NCBI GenBank assembly: GCA_945938055.1
Contig: CAMEUH010000172.1
Coordinates: 1 to 5,699 of the forward strand
DNA from: an uncultured Eubacteriaceae bacterium
Lineage (GTDB): Bacteria; Bacillota; Clostridia; Lachnospirales; Lachnospiraceae
Length of the DNA: 5,699 bases
Direction of reading: 5' to 3'
Shown: positions 4,738-5,699 of the stretch, piece by piece
How the letters are laid out: every line of letters starts with the position of its first letter
How positions within the stretch are numbered: the first letter of the stretch is position 1
Position numbers and translations under genes: made by a program
Notes under the pieces: model-generated
The model's database searches: none
What the model saw: the letters and a program-made list of their open reading frames with translations, nothing else
Told to the model about the DNA's origin: nothing

Positions 4738-5247
4738 ATGGCACAGGTAGGAATTGTAATGGGCAGCGACTCAGACATGCCAATCATGGCAAAGGCAGCA
4801 GACATCTTGGAAGAACTTGGTATTTCATATGAAATGACAATTATTTCCGCGCACAGAGAACCGGACGTGTTCTTTGAATATGCAAAGACTGCTGAAGAAA
4901 AGGGATTCAAGGTGATTATTGCAGGAGCAGGCATGGCAGCGCATCTTCCTGGCATGTGTGCGGCGATTTTTCCGATGCCGGTAATCGGTATTCCAATGCA
5001 TACGACATCCCTTGGAGGAAGGGATTCCTTATATTCCATCGTTCAGATGCCATCCGGCATTCCTGTTGCAACAGTTGCAATTAATGGTGGAGCCAATGCA
5101 GGCCTTCTTGCAGCAAAGATTCTGGCAACATCAGATGCAGCATTACTTGACAGGCTTAAGGCATATTCTAAGAACCTTAAGGAACAGGTGCAGGCAAAGG
5201 ATGCCAGATTACAGGAAATTGGTTATAAGAAGTATCTGGAAAAGTAA
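4738..5247 (+). CDS. purE: N5-carboxyaminoimidazole ribonucleotide mutase (PurE)
   Basis: A 169-residue cytoplasmic enzyme of de novo purine synthesis that makes 4-carboxy-5-aminoimidazole ribonucleotide. The class I layout is clear: GIVMGSDSDMP (5-15) binds phosphate, SAHREPD (37-43) carries the catalytic His39, and GAGMAAHLPGM (63-73) forms the loop over the active site. SLYSIVQMPSGIPVAT (97-112) and the helix ANAGLLAAKILA (119-130) complete the octameric core. Length equals that of E. coli PurE (169). Two positions differ from the usual class I text: GAGG is GAGM (Met66) and SAHRTP is SAHREP (Glu41). Class II (CO2-using) markers such as SAHKT are absent. AAAAGGAGA (4722-4730) is 7 bases before the ATG. 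The next gene is purM, 61 bases on; purK, which supplies the N5-CAIR substrate in organisms with the mutase, is not next to it. Confidence 0.96.
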   Translation: MAQVGIVMGSDSDMPIMAKAADILEELGISYEMTIISAHREPDVFFEYAKTAEEKGFKVIIAGAGMAAHLPGMCAAIFPMPVIGIPMHTTSLGGRDSLYSIVQMPSGIPVATVAINGGANAGLLAAKILATSDAALLDRLKAYSKNLKEQVQAKDARLQEIGYKKYLEK

Positions 5248-5308
5248 TGCAGAATCATAAATTAAAGTCATGCAATTGACTAATATAATCATATAGGAGA
5301 TAAGAAAA

Positions 5309-5699
5309 ATGGATTACAAGAGTTCAGGCGTTGATATTGAAGCAGGATACAAGTCAGTTGAATTGATGAAAGCAGCAGTTAAGGGAACCATGAGACCGGA
5401 AGTACTTGGTGGTCTGGGTGGTTTCTCAGGGGCTTTCTCATTAGCAAATATTAAGAATATGGAAGAACCGGTTCTTCTTTCGGGAACAGATGGATGCGGC
5501 ACTAAGGTTAAACTTGCAATTATCATGGACAAGCATGATACCATTGGTATTGATGCCGTTGCCATGTGTGTTAATGATGTTGCTTGCGCAGGTGGTGAAC
5601 CTTTATTCTTCCTGGATTATATTGCGTGTGGTAAGAATTATCCGGAAAAGATTGCAACAATCGTTGGCGGTGTAGCTGAAGGCTGCAAACAGTCGGAGT
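5309..5699 (+). CDS. purM: Phosphoribosylformylglycinamidine cyclo-ligase (PurM), 5' part
   Basis: The first 130 codons of AIR synthetase, which closes the imidazole ring of FGAM using ATP to give AIR, the substrate for the PurK/PurE step. The frame is open to the window edge; a full protein has about 340 residues. Recognisable text: MDYKSSGVDIEAGYKSVELMK at the N-terminus, the glycine-rich VLGGLGGFSGAFSL (32-45), LLSGTDGCGTKVKLA (56-70), IGIDAVAMCVNDV (79-91) and GGEPLFFLDYIACGKNYPEKI (95-115), all landmarks of the PurM/PurL ATP-binding superfamily. DGCGTK is DGVGTK in most relatives, a mild change. AGGAGA (5295-5300) is 8 bases before the ATG. The gene follows purE in the same direction with no terminator in the 61-base gap, so co-transcription from the purE promoter is likely. 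It makes the metabolite used two enzymatic steps later by PurE. Confidence 0.95.
   Translation, partial: MDYKSSGVDIEAGYKSVELMKAAVKGTMRPEVLGGLGGFSGAFSLANIKNMEEPVLLSGTDGCGTKVKLAIIMDKHDTIGIDAVAMCVNDVACAGGEPLFFLDYIACGKNYPEKIATIVGGVAEGCKQSE

Noticed and set aside
5248..5308. Separate promoter for purM from TTGACT (5276-5281) and TATAAT (5284-5289)
   Set aside because: The two boxes are only 2 bases apart, and neither has a partner at 16-18 bases; co-transcription from the purE promoter is simpler.

Overview
The window looks like chromosomal DNA of a low-to-moderate GC, Gram-positive anaerobe of the Clostridia, most likely Lachnospiraceae or a relative. Grounds: strong GGAGG-type ribosome sites, A/T-rich promoters with TATAAT boxes, and PadR/HAAS and BlaI/M56 regulatory pairs beside purE-purM. 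The genus assignment is inference. No RNA gene, mobile element or CRISPR array was seen.

Layout, left to right. (1) Positions 1-54 hold the first 18 codons of a leftward gene for an exported protein, cut by the window edge. (2) A 162-bp divergent intergenic region carries its -10 box, the padR promoter and a pair of 11-bp palindromes likely to be the PadR operator. (3) A two-gene rightward operon encodes a PadR repressor (217-552) and a single-pass membrane protein with a HAAS-like cytoplasmic domain and a DUF3887-like outer domain (578-1225). (4) A second operon follows at once, with its own promoter overlapped by one of two 19-bp operators (1255-1273 and 1285-1303). It encodes a BlaI/MecI-type repressor (1344-1712) and a BlaR1-type M56 zinc metalloprotease (1709-3463) joined by an ATGA overlap. 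(5) A leftward metal-dependent amidohydrolase (3448-4581) ends inside the last codons of the M56 gene. (6) A 156-bp divergent region holds a good promoter for purE (4738-5247), followed by the start of purM (5309 onward, cut by the window end), both in de novo purine synthesis.

The left two thirds is therefore two adjacent signal-responsive modules, each pairing a small DNA-binding repressor with a membrane protein that has an extracytoplasmic part. The most unusual is the BlaI/M56 pair. The protease keeps its HExxH site, but where BlaR1 has a penicillin-binding sensor it carries a roughly 260-residue extracytoplasmic tail. The first part of that tail resembles the ring-building motif fold of FliF/YscJ/SpoIIIA proteins. 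The partner repressor lacks the Asn of the known BlaI cleavage site and has a non-classical operator. This may be a stress or envelope sensor with an undescribed ligand and target. The purine genes and the amidohydrolase look like ordinary housekeeping neighbours.
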